Of a stretch of 64,000 bases of DNA, positions 9,664 through 17,606 are shown piece after piece (within the stretch, counting starts at the first letter, position 1; each line of letters opens with the position of its first letter). The position numbers were made by a program, and so were the translations under genes. Under the pieces are notes generated by a model that saw only the letters and a list, made by a program, of their open reading frames with translations, ran no database searches and was not told the DNA's origin. Origin of the DNA: JAJFFW01 sp038534195 (GTDB lineage: Bacteria; Pseudomonadota; Alphaproteobacteria; Caulobacterales; Parvularculaceae); assembly GCA_038534195.1 (NCBI GenBank), contig JBCAXE010000017.1:1-64000 (forward strand), written 5' to 3'.

Positions 9664-11010
9664 ATGACTGACCCCAATCCAATGATGCTGCTGACCGGCG
9701 GCGGGATCTTGATGCTTCTTGGCATGTCAGCGTTTTTTTCCGGCTCGGAAACAGCGCTCACCGCCACATCGCGGGCACGGATGCACAAGCTTGAAAATGA
9801 CGGCGACCGGCGCGCCAAGGCCGTCAACGGGCTCATTCAGGACCGGGAACGTCTGATCGGCGCGATCCTGCTTGGCAACAATCTCGTCAACATTTTGGCG
9901 ACCGTTCTAACCACCAGCCTGTTCGTCTCCCTCTTTGGCCAGTCGGGAACAGCGAACGTACTCGCCACGGTGACGATGACAATCCTTGTGCTGGTCTTCG
10001 CCGAAGTAGCGCCCAAAACAGCGGCTATTGCGCGCCCTGACGGCTTCGCGATGTTCGTAGCGCCGGTGATGCGCATCATCGTCTCCGTGTTCGCGCCGGT
10101 CACGCGCGTCGTGCAGCTTATCGTGCGCGGCGCATTGAAACTGTTCGGCTTGAATGTCGAGGAAGATGAAGCGGTTCTATCGTCTACGGAAGAACTCCGC
10201 GGCGCCATCGACCTTCACCATGTGGAGGGCGGTCTCGGCAAGGAAGTGCGCGATCTCTTCCGCGGCGCGCTTGATCTCGACGAAATCCGGGTGGAAGAAA
10301 TCATGATCCACCGCAAGTCCATTGAAATGCTCGACCTTGAGCGGCCTGCGCAAGAGATCATCACCGAAGCGCTGGCGAGCCCGCACACACGCCTGCCGCT
10401 TTATCGGAACGATCCCGATAATATTGTCGGCGTCCTGCACGCGAAGGATCTCTTACGCGCCATCTGGCAGTCCAGGGACGCGACGGGCGTTGATCTCTCG
10501 ACGATTGCGCGTACGCCCTACTTCGTCCCGGAGACAACGACGCTTCAGGAACAGCTCGATGCCTTCAAACTCAAGCAGGAGCACTTCGCGCTCGTTGTCG
10601 ATGAGTATGGCGCGATCATGGGGCTCGTCACCATGGAGGACATTCTTGAGGAGATCGTCGGCGAGATCGAAGACGAACATGACAGCCCCGTTCAGGGCGT
10701 GCGGCCTCAGGGCGACGGCTCAACCAATGTGGACGGCGACGTTACCATCCGCGACCTCAACCGCGCCATGGACTGGAACCTGCCCGACGAGGAAGCGGTG
10801 ACCATCGCCGGTCTTGTGATCCACGAGGCGCAGACCATTCCGAAAGCCGGGCAGACATTTTCGTTCCACGGGTTTCATTTCAACATTTTGCGTCGCCGGC
10901 GCAATCAGATCACGGCGATCAAGATCACGCCGATCAATCCGGCGGGGCTCGCATCGCCCACCCCGCCCCTCGACGGCGCGGATAGCGCCCCGCAGGAAAA
11001 GGCGTCCTAA
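9664..11010 (+). CDS. HlyC/CorC family CNNM/CBS membrane protein
   Basis: The protein has the three-part layout of the CorC/HlyC (TlyC) family. An N-terminal CNNM membrane domain (about 1-185) starts with a hydrophobic helix and the FFSGSETALTATSRARM signature. A CBS pair follows (about 205-330, with SPHTRLPLYRNDPDNIVGVLHAKDLL and LVVDEYGAIMGLVTMEDILEEIVGEIEDEHD). The C-terminal CorC_HlyC domain is at about 350-430. The family is linked to Mg2+/Co2+ transport or its regulation; the old haemolysin label is historical. It overlaps nothing but sits seven bases after aroB and three before the MFS gene, so one operon is likely. Confidence 0.93.
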   Translation: MTDPNPMMLLTGGGILMLLGMSAFFSGSETALTATSRARMHKLENDGDRRAKAVNGLIQDRERLIGAILLGNNLVNILATVLTTSLFVSLFGQSGTANVLATVTMTILVLVFAEVAPKTAAIARPDGFAMFVAPVMRIIVSVFAPVTRVVQLIVRGALKLFGLNVEEDEAVLSSTEELRGAIDLHHVEGGLGKEVRDLFRGALDLDEIRVEEIMIHRKSIEMLDLERPAQEIITEALASPHTRLPLYRNDPDNIVGVLHAKDLLRAIWQSRDATGVDLSTIARTPYFVPETTTLQEQLDAFKLKQEHFALVVDEYGAIMGLVTMEDILEEIVGEIEDEHDSPVQGVRPQGDGSTNVDGDVTIRDLNRAMDWNLPDEEAVTIAGLVIHEAQTIPKAGQTFSFHGFHFNILRRRRNQITAIKITPINPAGLASPTPPLDGADSAPQEKAS

Positions 11011-11013
11011 GGG

Positions 11014-12306
11014 ATGGCGGAGCGAAAAGCCGGCGCGAACGCCATGCTTTTCATTTTTATCACGATCCTGATCAACATGATCGGGTTCGGGATCGTCATG
11101 CCGGTGATGCCGGATCTGATCCGCGATGTGACCGGTCAGGACCTTGCCGCGGCCGCACGCTGGGGCGGTTATCTTTCGCTCGTCTACGCGCTGATGCAGT
11201 TCGTCATGATGCCGATCCTCGGGGCGCTTTCGGACCATTACGGCCGCCGGCCCGTCATCCTCATTTCGCTCGCTGCTTTTTCTGTCGATTATCTGATCAT
11301 GGCGGTGGCGCCGATGATCGGCATCCTGTTGGTCGCGCGCATTCTCGCCGGGGCCCTGTCAGCGACATTCTCAATCGCCAACGCTTACATCGCCGATATC
11401 TCGCCGCCTGAAAAACGCGCCGCGAATTTCGGGCTGATGGGCGCCGCCTTTGGTCTCGGCTTCATTATCGGACCCGGGCTTGGCGGCGTCATCGGCGAGA
11501 ATTTCGGCGTGCGCGCACCGTTCTATGCCGTCGCGGCGCTTGGCGCATTGAATTTCGTGTTTGGCTATTTTGTGCTCCCTGAAACGCTGAAGGAAGAGGA
11601 CCGCCGGCCGTTCGAATGGCGGCGCGCCAACGCCTTCGGAAATTTTCAGCAATTCCGTCAGTACCCGATCATGCTCCCCATCGCAGCGGCGCTCTTTATC
11701 TCACAGCTCGCCCATTGGACGTTTCCGTCGGTCTGGTCGTACTTCGCCATCGAACGATTTAGTTGGAACAAGGCGCAAATTGGCTGGTCATTGATGTTCG
11801 TCGGACTGATGGCGGCGATTGTCCAGGGCGGCCTAACGCGGATCGTTATTCCAAAATTCGGAGAACGCGCAACGGCGCTGTTCGCGGTCTCAATCGCAAT
11901 CGTCACCTATTTTTGCTACGCGTTCACGACAAATGTGACGGTCATTTACGCGCTGATCGCCATCTCGTCCCTCGCCGGTTTTACCCAACCCGCCGTTCAG
12001 GGCATCATGTCGCGAACGATCCCGGCGAACGCGCAAGGCGAATTACAAGGCGCGATTTCGGTGATCATGAGCCTGTCGATGGTGCTCGGGCCCCCGGTGA
12101 TGACACAAGTCTTCGCCGCCTTCACAAGCCCCGGCCAGCCCATCACGATGTTCGGCCTCACCTTATTTGAAAGCGGCGCATCGATTTACTTTCCGGGCGC
12201 GCCGTTCTTTCTCGCTGGCGTTCTTGCCATTATTGGCGTTGCGCCGTTGCTGGTCGCTCTCGGGCGCATCCAGCGTCCGCGCGCAGACGCGCCCGCCCCA
12301 GCCTAG
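11014..12306 (+). CDS. MFS transporter, TCR/Tet drug-efflux type
   Basis: This 430-residue inner-membrane carrier has 12 predicted helices and belongs to the TCR/Tet group. Features are the N-terminal helix with GFGIVMPVMPDL, motif A GALSDHYGRRP at about 70-80, RILAGALSATFSIANAYIADISPPEKRA, and the motif C-like GLGFIIGPGLGG of proton-coupled antiporters. Such proteins export tetracycline-like drugs or metabolites in exchange for protons, but the substrate cannot be read here. It is the last gene of the aroK-aroB-corC run and is convergent with the channel gene. Confidence 0.88.
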   Translation: MAERKAGANAMLFIFITILINMIGFGIVMPVMPDLIRDVTGQDLAAAARWGGYLSLVYALMQFVMMPILGALSDHYGRRPVILISLAAFSVDYLIMAVAPMIGILLVARILAGALSATFSIANAYIADISPPEKRAANFGLMGAAFGLGFIIGPGLGGVIGENFGVRAPFYAVAALGALNFVFGYFVLPETLKEEDRRPFEWRRANAFGNFQQFRQYPIMLPIAAALFISQLAHWTFPSVWSYFAIERFSWNKAQIGWSLMFVGLMAAIVQGGLTRIVIPKFGERATALFAVSIAIVTYFCYAFTTNVTVIYALIAISSLAGFTQPAVQGIMSRTIPANAQGELQGAISVIMSLSMVLGPPVMTQVFAAFTSPGQPITMFGLTLFESGASIYFPGAPFFLAGVLAIIGVAPLLVALGRIQRPRADAPAPA

Positions 12307-12315
12307 GGTCGCCCG

Positions 12316-12753
12316 TTAATCGTCGCCGCTGAGGTCAAGTTTACCGGTGGCCTCGAACAGAAAGGCGGCGGACAAGCCGAACATTAAAAGGCCGCTCGCG
12401 GCGCACGCGCCCGACAACAACCGCCATTCCTCCGATAACAGAACATCCCCGAACCCAAGCGTTGTGTAGGCGGCGGCGGTAAAGTACAGCGCGAGCTCCA
12501 CTTCGCTGAACTGATCGAGGCTCAGGAACAGCGTCGCCCACACGCCGATTTCGATCAAATGCGCCGCCACCAGCCAGACGCTTAAGAGGACGAGCGCGAT
12601 GACATCCCTGATGAACCGCAACGTGCGATGCGGACGTCTCATATAGGTGCGGAAAACCGCCGCGGACGACGCGACGAACAGCGCATGGATGAACGCGGTC
12701 GCCGCCATCATGACGCATGAAATTGCAATATGATTGAGAAGTTGTGCGTCCAT
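12316..12753 (-). CDS. Small K+-channel-like (Ion_trans_2) membrane protein
   Basis: The 145-residue protein has helices near 10-35 and 48-75, a pore helix and a selectivity-filter sequence TTLGFGD at about 97-103, and a final helix at about 112-135. TLGFGD is a recognised variant of the TVGYGD potassium filter, so a tetrameric two-helix K+-type pore with extra N-terminal helices is likely. There is no visible regulatory domain. A single His/Cys-poor cytoplasmic tail of about 12 residues ends in acidic SGDD. It stands alone, convergent with the MFS gene. Confidence 0.75.
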   Translation of the reverse strand: MDAQLLNHIAISCVMMAATAFIHALFVASSAAVFRTYMRRPHRTLRFIRDVIALVLLSVWLVAAHLIEIGVWATLFLSLDQFSEVELALYFTAAAYTTLGFGDVLLSEEWRLLSGACAASGLLMFGLSAAFLFEATGKLDLSGDD

Positions 12754-12870
12754 CGCCGCCCTCGCCCGTTTTCACGCATCAAAACCCAGTGCGCCGCGCG
12801 CGGCAAGTGGCTGGCGCGGACAGCTTGGAGAATTTTCTGGAGGGAGAATAAATACGCGGCCGCGCGAGGC

Positions 12871-13371
12871 TTAAGCGTCTTTCGGTTTCGCCTTCTTGAC
12901 CGCTTTCATGACGAGCTTCAGCCGCCCGTTCGCGCGCTTCAACGCTTGCTCAAGCGCGTCGAGTTGGGCCTCGTAGCCTTCCTGGCTCTCATCAGCGCTC
13001 GCCAGCATTTCGTGCGCTTTGCGCAATTCGCTTTCAAGGGCGCCGAGCTTCATGGAATTCGGCGCGGGGTCGCCGTTCGGGGGCGAACCGTTTTTATTGT
13101 TTTTTGTCTTCGCTGAGGAAAAGAGCGCCTTGGCGGTCTCGCGATCGTCGGCCGCCGGCTTTTCAGCTTTGTCATCACCATCGGCGCTAGCGCCCTCTTG
13201 GACATCAGCTTGGGTCGCGCCGTCGGCGATCGCCTCAATGGCGTCATCGCCATTCGCGGCGGCCGGCGCGCGGCCCCCGAAAAGAAGATATCCCGTGGCG
13301 ATGCCGAGAAGATATACGAGCACCGTCGACACCCACGGCTCAATATTCAAACTCGCGACCCACGCTTCCAT
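12871..13371 (-). CDS. Membrane-anchored coiled-coil protein of unknown function
   Basis: I take the ATG at 13371 (MEAWVASLN); one at 13383 is possible. The 166-residue product has one hydrophobic helix (VSTVLVYLLGIATGYLLFGG, about 18-38), then a long low-complexity acidic Ala/Asp/Glu linker (about 40-110). A C-terminal heptad-patterned helix follows (KLGALESELRKAHEML through QLDALEQALKRANGRLKL), ending in a Lys-rich tail. This is an anchored coiled coil with a flexible tether. No family is recognised. It lies just downstream of the infC remnant on the same strand. Confidence 0.6.
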   Translation of the reverse strand: MEAWVASLNIEPWVSTVLVYLLGIATGYLLFGGRAPAAANGDDAIEAIADGATQADVQEGASADGDDKAEKPAADDRETAKALFSSAKTKNNKNGSPPNGDPAPNSMKLGALESELRKAHEMLASADESQEGYEAQLDALEQALKRANGRLKLVMKAVKKAKPKDA

Positions 13372-13472
13372 TACACACCCCAATTCGCCTGACGCATCGC
13401 GACCGGCGCCTTAGACTTAAAATCCCCAAATCAACTCAATGTTTAAGCAAACACGGCGCCACAAAGCAAAGA

Positions 13473-13500
13473 CCGCCGCGAAGAATTTCCTCGTCGGCGG
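13473..13500 (-). terminator. Probable terminator after the infC 3' remnant
   Basis: On the minus strand a long, slightly imperfect hairpin is formed by CCGCCG/CGGCGG arms (13495-13500 with 13473-13478) plus inner pairing around GAAATTC. It is followed by TCTTTGCTTTG. It lies 30 bases past the infC-type stop codon, where a native terminator of that gene would be expected. Confidence 0.5.
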
Positions 13501-13529
13501 CCCGATAACGCAATAAATTCAGCGGGTAA

Positions 13530-13712
13530 CTATCTCGGCGCCATGACCATCATCATCTGGCGGCCTTCCATTTTCGGAAATTGCTCAACTTTAGCGATTT
13601 CGTCAAAGTCAGCCTGCACACGTTTAAGGAGATCAGCGCCGCGTTCCTGGTGCGCCATTTCCCGGCCGCGAAACCGCAAGGTCACTTTAACCTTATCGCC
13701 TTCCTCAAACAG
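13530..13712 (-). pseudogene. infC: 3' fragment of infC (translation initiation factor IF-3, C-terminal domain)
   Basis: About 60 codons read on the minus strand from 13712 to a TAG at 13530 give the canonical end of IF-3: FEEGDKVKVTLRFRGREMAH, then KRVQADFDEIAKVEQFPKMEG and RQMMMVMAPR. Homology begins abruptly at FEEGDK. Upstream in this frame there are only unrelated codons and then a stop, with no ATG or GTG, while another frame is the end of the GT9 gene. The N-terminal domain and first half of the C-terminal domain are missing. IF-3 is essential, so an intact infC must lie elsewhere. This is a relic of rearrangement or duplication. Confidence 0.88.
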
Positions 13713-14632
13713 ACAAATTCGGGGCTCACATCGCCAAGACCGCTCTCAGCTGTGAGCGTCACCACATGGCGCCCTGTCGGCGAGGACGCCTCGTCGCCCG
13801 CTTTTTTAATCAGTACGCCCGCCGCGCCAGTGCTGAGCGCGAGGTGCATTTCCGCCGCGTCGTCGCTGACGAAGAAACAGGCTTCCTGCGCGAGCGCCGC
13901 CAATTGGAGGTGGTCGGTCTTTCCCGAAAGATCGACAATTTCGGGCGCGTTGTGCGCGATTTCGTCGCCAAAAGAATGCAATTCCTTTGCGCCCACCAGC
14001 ACCGGCATGAAAGACTCGCGGGCGATGAGGCGCGCAAATGCGGCGTAGCATTCCGCGGGCCAACGTTTCGCCGGATCGGTTGACGGCATAAGCAATCCGA
14101 AAGCGCCGGAAACGCCGAACCATGAGGGCTGCATATTGGCTGAATCTTTACGCGCCGAGAGCGCCCAGGAGAAATCGGGAAGCCGCGTCGGCGCGTCGAG
14201 GCCGGATGATGCGAGAAGCTTGTCGACGCCGTGGAGCGTTTCGCTAACCGGCGCATTCTTGGCGCGCTTCGGCGCCGGCGCCACCGCATGCCATTTCGGG
14301 CCGAACGGTCCGAATGCGGACTGAATCTTGCGCGCCTCATCGTCGGCCGAGAGATCATAGGCGCGCGAGAATTTAACAGTCTTCAGCTGACGGAGGAACG
14401 CTTTGCGCGCCTCCGGCTCACGGTGGGAAGGCGTTACAGCCACTTGATCGAAATAGGGAGAAGAACGCGCCACGCGTTGCAGCTCATTGCTTGTCAACAA
14501 GCTGATTTGCGCCTTCGGATGCGCGGCGCGGATGACCTCGAAATAGGGTTCCGACGCGACAAAACTCGCCAACCCGCCGGTCTTGATGACCAGAATATTT
14601 TCCGTCTTACGACCGAACATGCGCCCGCTCAT
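13682..14632 (-). CDS. Glycosyltransferase family 9-like (heptosyltransferase-type) protein
   Basis: The 316-residue protein starts with ENILVIKTGGLASFVASEPYFEVIRAAHPKAQISLLTS, the Rossmann opening of GT9 LPS heptosyltransferases. It also has the C-terminal-domain features PSTDPAKRWPAECYAAFARL and FFVSDDAAEMHLALSTGAAGVLI. GT9 enzymes usually carry GPT/GPS-like donor contacts in that last region, so it is divergent and its donor is uncertain. The last 10 or so residues (FVCLRKAIRLK) are encoded across the junction with the infC fragment and were probably acquired when the rearrangement occurred. It follows the GT4 gene by six bases on the same strand, so an envelope-polysaccharide pair is likely. 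A second start at 14620 is possible. Confidence 0.8.
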   Translation of the reverse strand: MSGRMFGRKTENILVIKTGGLASFVASEPYFEVIRAAHPKAQISLLTSNELQRVARSSPYFDQVAVTPSHREPEARKAFLRQLKTVKFSRAYDLSADDEARKIQSAFGPFGPKWHAVAPAPKRAKNAPVSETLHGVDKLLASSGLDAPTRLPDFSWALSARKDSANMQPSWFGVSGAFGLLMPSTDPAKRWPAECYAAFARLIARESFMPVLVGAKELHSFGDEIAHNAPEIVDLSGKTDHLQLAALAQEACFFVSDDAAEMHLALSTGAAGVLIKKAGDEASSPTGRHVVTLTAESGLGDVSPEFVCLRKAIRLK

Positions 14633-14638
14633 TCATTA

Positions 14639-15838
14639 TTAGTATCTCGTCCTCGGTAATTCATCATAAGCGAGCAATGTCGCTTTGCACATCGCCTCGA
14701 TGGAATAATTTTCAGCGACATGGTTGCGCGCGGCTGCGCCCATAGCTGCGCGCTCTTGCGGCGAATTCCCGGCGATCTCGTCGATCGCCTCAGCCAGCGC
14801 TTCGGCGTCGCAAGGCGGCGTCAGGACGCCGGTGACGCCGTCAATCACGGTCTCAAGGGCGCCGCCATGACCCGCGGCGATCACAGGCTTGCCCATGGCG
14901 CCAGCCTCCACCGCGACGCGGCCAAACGCTTCGGGCCGCCGCGACGGCGCCAAAACCGCATCACACCACGCATACGCCGCCGGCATGTCGGCGCAATGGC
15001 CAGCCAATTTCATTTCGAAGCGCACCCCACGCCCATCCATTCTTTGCTGCAGCGCACGCTCGAAATCGGGCTTGCCCTGCGAATCCCCGCAAAAAACTAC
15101 CGTGTATTCCGGGTCCTGGCCAGAGCCGTTTTTTTCAACAGGCCGCACGATCGATGAATTTCCCGCAAGAATTGAAAGCGCGTCGATAATGTCCTCCTGC
15201 CCTTTCCATGGCGTCAGACGGGCCGGCGCCAAGAGCCGAAAGCCCTGCCCGCTGCGGCCTCCGAGCCCCCAGGCCGCCGTCAACGTTTCAATTCGGCCGA
15301 TATCGACGGCCTCAGGGTTAAAGTAAGCGAGATCGGCGCCGCGCGGGATGGTGAGGACCCGCTCGACTGACGTTCCATAAAGAGCCCGGATCGATTGGGC
15401 CGTAAATTCAGAGTTCGCGATCACGCGATCAGCGCGCATCAGGCCTGAATTATAAAAGCGCTTCAGCGCCGACGCGCTTCCATAGGCGCCGTGATAGGTG
15501 GCGACGAGCGGCGTACGGGTGCGCCGGGCGGCCCATAAAGCGCTCCACGCCGGCGCGCGCGAGCGCACGTGAAGGATGTCCGCTTGATGCTCTTTGATGA
15601 GGTTGGCGAGCCGCGCCGCATTGCGCCAGATCACCCACGGGTTTTTCGATTGCACGGGCAAACGCAATACCGTTGAGCCTTCCGCGTCTAACGCCGCCTC
15701 AAGGCGGCCGCCGCCGCTCACCACAAGCGACCGGCCGCCGCCTGCGACGATCGCGCGCGCAATCTCCACGGTCGTGCGTTCCGCGCCCCCTGCCTCAAGG
15801 GTCGGAATGACTTGCAGAACGGTTCGGTTGAAAGGCAT
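14639..15838 (-). CDS. Glycosyltransferase family 4
   Basis: From the ATG at 15838 (MPFNRTVLQVIPTLEAGGAERTTVEIA) the product has 399 residues; 15877 is an upstream alternative. It shows the GT4 two-Rossmann GT-B fold: the N-terminal glycine-rich EAGGAERTT loop, HVRSRAPAWSALWAARRT, and IVANSEFTAQSIRALYG-like sequence, here VIANSEFTAQSIRALYG. The C-terminal nucleotide-sugar site EAFGRVAVEAGAMGKPVIA carries the EX7E pair. It is cytoplasmic or membrane-peripheral and probably adds a sugar to LPS or another surface glycan together with the adjacent GT9-like protein. The start is divergent from the hydrolase gene, with only 46 bases between them. Confidence 0.9.
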   Translation of the reverse strand: MPFNRTVLQVIPTLEAGGAERTTVEIARAIVAGGGRSLVVSGGGRLEAALDAEGSTVLRLPVQSKNPWVIWRNAARLANLIKEHQADILHVRSRAPAWSALWAARRTRTPLVATYHGAYGSASALKRFYNSGLMRADRVIANSEFTAQSIRALYGTSVERVLTIPRGADLAYFNPEAVDIGRIETLTAAWGLGGRSGQGFRLLAPARLTPWKGQEDIIDALSILAGNSSIVRPVEKNGSGQDPEYTVVFCGDSQGKPDFERALQQRMDGRGVRFEMKLAGHCADMPAAYAWCDAVLAPSRRPEAFGRVAVEAGAMGKPVIAAGHGGALETVIDGVTGVLTPPCDAEALAEAIDEIAGNSPQERAAMGAAARNHVAENYSIEAMCKATLLAYDELPRTRY

Positions 15839-15884
15839 GGTGCGGGCTATCATCAACGCATCTTTGAGGAATGACAAACGACCT

Positions 15885-16637
15885 ATGTCTGATTCGAGCC
15901 CTTCCTATATTGACGGCCCGTCCGGGCGCCTCGCCTACGCCCATGTGGCCGGCGCCGGTCCGACGCTGGTTTGGCTCGGCGGCTTCCGGTCCGACATGGC
16001 CGGTACAAAGGCTCTCTACCTCGACCAATGGGCGCACGAGCACAACCGCGCTTACCTGCGGTTCGATTATTCCGGACACGGTCAATCGGAAGGTGATTTC
16101 GAAGACGGCTGCCTGTCGAGCTGGACTGATGACGCGGAGGCCATGATCAACGCCGCGACGGACGGGCCGCTTGTGCTGATCGGCTCCTCGATGGGGGCGT
16201 GGGTCGCCTGCCTCCTCGCGCGGCGCCTGGCGAGCCGCATCAAGGGCGCTGTCTTCATCGCGCCGGCGCCGGATTTCACCGAAGCGCTGATTTGGCCCTC
16301 CATGGATAGCGAGACCCGTGAGACCCTCATGCGCGAAGGACGCATTGAAGAAGAAACTGACTACGCCGACGAGCCTTCAGTGATCACAAAAAAACTGATC
16401 GAAGACGGGCGCGACAATCTTATTTTGCATGAGCCCGTAACGATCGACGGGCCCGTGCGCATTCTTCAGGGCATGGCCGACCCGGACGTGCCCTATGCGC
16501 ACGCCTTCCGCCTCGCCGAAGCGCTGACGAGCGACGACGTGATGGTGGTGATGACCAAATCGGGCGATCATCGCCTCTCAACCGACGCGGATTTGCAGCG
16601 CCTCGCCGGCGCCGTCGAATCGGTTGTGCGGGGTTGA
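15885..16637 (+). CDS. Alpha/beta hydrolase, ABHD10/serine esterase-like
   Basis: The ATG at 15885 gives 250 residues. The alpha/beta fold shows LVWLGGFRSDMAGTKA near residue 30, FDYSGHGQSEG at about 60-70, a nucleophile elbow GSSMG (Ser102), an acid in GMADPDVPY and the catalytic His in SGDHRLS. This pattern matches the small carboxylesterase/thioesterase group that includes ABHD10. In many alphaproteobacteria a gene of this type lies beside infC, and an infC remnant lies 2.2 kb away. That suggests the two glycosyltransferase genes occupy what was once that neighbourhood. Confidence 0.85.
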   Translation: MSDSSPSYIDGPSGRLAYAHVAGAGPTLVWLGGFRSDMAGTKALYLDQWAHEHNRAYLRFDYSGHGQSEGDFEDGCLSSWTDDAEAMINAATDGPLVLIGSSMGAWVACLLARRLASRIKGAVFIAPAPDFTEALIWPSMDSETRETLMREGRIEEETDYADEPSVITKKLIEDGRDNLILHEPVTIDGPVRILQGMADPDVPYAHAFRLAEALTSDDVMVVMTKSGDHRLSTDADLQRLAGAVESVVRG

Positions 16638-16697
16638 GAATAAGATAAGAAGGCCCCGACACGCGCGCCCCCGCGCAACGCAAGATCAGAGGCCTTA

Positions 16698-17606
16698 ATG
16701 ACGAACGCGACCCTCATCGACGGCAAGGCGATCGCCGCCGCCATTACGGATAATCTCGCCGGCCATGCGCAAAAATTCGTGGACGCCGTCGGCGCGCCGC
16801 CTTGTCTCGCCGTTATTCTTGTGGGCGCGGATCCGGCGAGCGCGGTCTATGTGCGCAACAAGGGCAAGATGGCGGAGAAACTCGGCTACCGGTCCATTCA
16901 GAAAACACTGCCTGCGGAAACGCCGGAGGCCGATCTTGTGGCGCTCATTGAGGCGCTGAACGATGATCCGTCGATCAACGGAATCCTGGTGCAACTGCCC
17001 CTGCCCGATCACATCGACGCCTGGAAAATTTTCCAGCTTGTCAGTCCGGAAAAAGACGTGGACGGATTTCATCCGCTCAATGTGGGCCGTCTCGGCGCGG
17101 GCGTGGCGCATGAGGCGCTTGTCCCCTGCACGCCTGCGGGCTCGGTCATTCTCGCAAAATCGGCGCTCGGCGATAATCTCTCGGGGCTTCATGCTGTCGT
17201 AATCGGACGCTCAAACATTGTCGGCAAGCCGGTCGCGCAACTCCTGCTCGCGGAAAACTGCACCGTGACCATCGCTCATTCGCGCACGAAGGACCTCGCG
17301 GCCGTAGTGCGCGAGGCCGATCTTGTGGTGGCCGCGGTCGGGCGGCCCGAAATGGTGAAAGGCGACTGGATCAAACCGGGCGCAACCGTCATTGACGTCG
17401 GCATCAACCGCGTTCCGGCGCCGGAAAAAGGCGCCGGTAAAACGAAGCTTGTGGGCGACGTCGACTTTGCCGCCGCCGCATCAGTCGCCGGCGCGATCTC
17501 TCCTGTCCCCGGCGGCGTCGGCCCCATGACCATCGCGATGCTGATGGCGAACACGTACGCCGCCGCCTGCCGGCAACACGGGATTACTCCTGCGCCAGTG
17601 CTTTAA
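16698..17606 (+). CDS. folD: Bifunctional 5,10-methylene-THF dehydrogenase / methenyl-THF cyclohydrolase
   Basis: FolD interconverts 5,10-methylene-, 5,10-methenyl- and 10-formyl-tetrahydrofolate using NADP, supplying one-carbon units. The 302-residue length is normal. Family motifs are VYVRNKGKMAEKLGYRS with the catalytic Lys, GILVQLPLPDHID, KDVDGFHPLNVGRL, PCTPAGSVIL, VVIGRSNIVGKPVAQLLL and the C-terminal DVDFAAAASVAGAISPVPGGVGPMTIAML. It stands alone behind a short leader. Its last 23 bases overlap the end of the convergent GH97 gene. Confidence 0.97.
   Translation: MTNATLIDGKAIAAAITDNLAGHAQKFVDAVGAPPCLAVILVGADPASAVYVRNKGKMAEKLGYRSIQKTLPAETPEADLVALIEALNDDPSINGILVQLPLPDHIDAWKIFQLVSPEKDVDGFHPLNVGRLGAGVAHEALVPCTPAGSVILAKSALGDNLSGLHAVVIGRSNIVGKPVAQLLLAENCTVTIAHSRTKDLAAVVREADLVVAAVGRPEMVKGDWIKPGATVIDVGINRVPAPEKGAGKTKLVGDVDFAAAASVAGAISPVPGGVGPMTIAMLMANTYAAACRQHGITPAPVL

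Noticed and set aside
13697..13720. An ATT (isoleucine) codon upstream of the infC fragment as a natural AUU-type infC start
   Set aside because: infC often uses AUU, but here the codon lies after the break in homology, and most of IF-3 would be missing, so it is chance.
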